15,692 bases of DNA from an uncultured Rubrivivax sp. (GTDB taxonomy: Bacteria > Pseudomonadota > Gammaproteobacteria > Burkholderiales > Burkholderiaceae_C). Within the stretch, counting starts at the first letter, position 1. Every line of letters starts with the position of its first letter. Under the pieces are notes generated by a model. It was not told the DNA's origin, did not search any database, and saw only the letters and a program-made list of their open reading frames with translations. Below are positions 14,775-15,692 of the stretch, in pieces. The stretch covers positions 1 to 15,692 of the forward strand of contig CALJUI010000168.1 in NCBI GenBank assembly GCA_937975735.1, in the 5' to 3' direction. The position numbers and the translations under genes were made by a program.

Positions 14775-14841
14775 GCGACCACGGGTCCGGCTCCGCCGAC
14801 CCGTCGGTCGCGCCCCCTCGAGGGGGAGGCGGCGAAGCCGC
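14775..14841. repeat. Hairpin-rich intergenic repeat with CCCCCTCGAGGGGG palindrome
   Basis: Three structures are packed into the 3' side of typA. An imperfect long hairpin covers 14775-14811 (GCGACC ... GGTCGC outer arms, ACGGGTC / GACCCGT inner arms, one bulge). A perfect 14-bp palindrome CCCCCTCGAGGGGG occupies 14813-14826. A GCGGC-GAA-GCCGC hairpin lies at 14829-14841. I recall this palindrome plus GCGGC hairpin as a dispersed intergenic repeat in Comamonadaceae and Rubrivivax-like genomes. On the minus strand it lies just after typA and could slow or end its transcription or protect its 3' end, but no real T-run follows. Confidence 0.65.
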
Positions 14842-14856
14842 TGCGGGGGTGGGCCA

Positions 14857-15692
<836 letters not shown>

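Overview
The window is about 15.7 kb of very GC-rich (roughly 70 %) bacterial chromosome with tightly packed genes. Its gene content and a 14-bp CCCCCTCGAGGGGG intergenic palindrome next to a GCGGC-TTC-GCCGC hairpin point to a betaproteobacterium of the order Burkholderiales, probably near Rubrivivax, Leptothrix or Methylibium. That placement is my inference from memory of the group; no search was run. I see no tRNA, rRNA, CRISPR array, insertion sequence or prophage.

Left edge (1-738): the start of aceA (isocitrate lyase, minus strand, cut by the window edge). Behind it lies a 425-bp intergenic region with an unusually AT-rich patch holding three alternating AAGAC/GTCTT half-sites, which looks like an operator over the aceA promoter. 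On the other side is a divergent hemerythrin-domain gene (739-1230).

Plus-strand block (1280-8494): a putrescine/GABA catabolic operon. In order it holds an omega-amino-acid:pyruvate transaminase, puuD-like gamma-glutamyl-GABA hydrolase, puuA-like gamma-glutamylputrescine synthetase, puuC-like aldehyde dehydrogenase, gabT/puuE GABA transaminase and an EamA/DMT permease. Most spacings are short or overlapping. Together these would glutamylate putrescine, oxidise the aldehyde, release GABA and convert it to succinate semialdehyde. The FAD oxidase PuuB, which normally makes the aldehyde, is not in the window; the class III transaminase sits where a gene for that step might be expected.

Middle (8495-8985): a short winged-helix-like gene of unknown function. 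Its extended -10 promoter ends six bases before the ATG, so the mRNA is probably leaderless. The gene ends in a clear rho-independent terminator.

Minus-strand block (13796 down to 8986): a wax-ester synthase/diacylglycerol acyltransferase (WS/DGAT) with a basic C-terminal tail, two alpha/beta hydrolases, dusA (tRNA-dihydrouridine synthase) and a DUF1801 protein. Stop and start codons overlap or nearly touch throughout, so neutral-lipid genes and a tRNA modification gene appear translationally linked. Upstream on the same strand are a second EamA/DMT permease (13861-14751), a hairpin-rich repeat (14775-14841) and the C-terminal part of typA/bipA, cut by the right edge.

Most of the window is ordinary metabolism. 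I find no convincing new defence or mobile system. The best leads are the aceA operator array, the oxidase-less Puu operon, the leaderless small gene and the tailed WS/DGAT operon.
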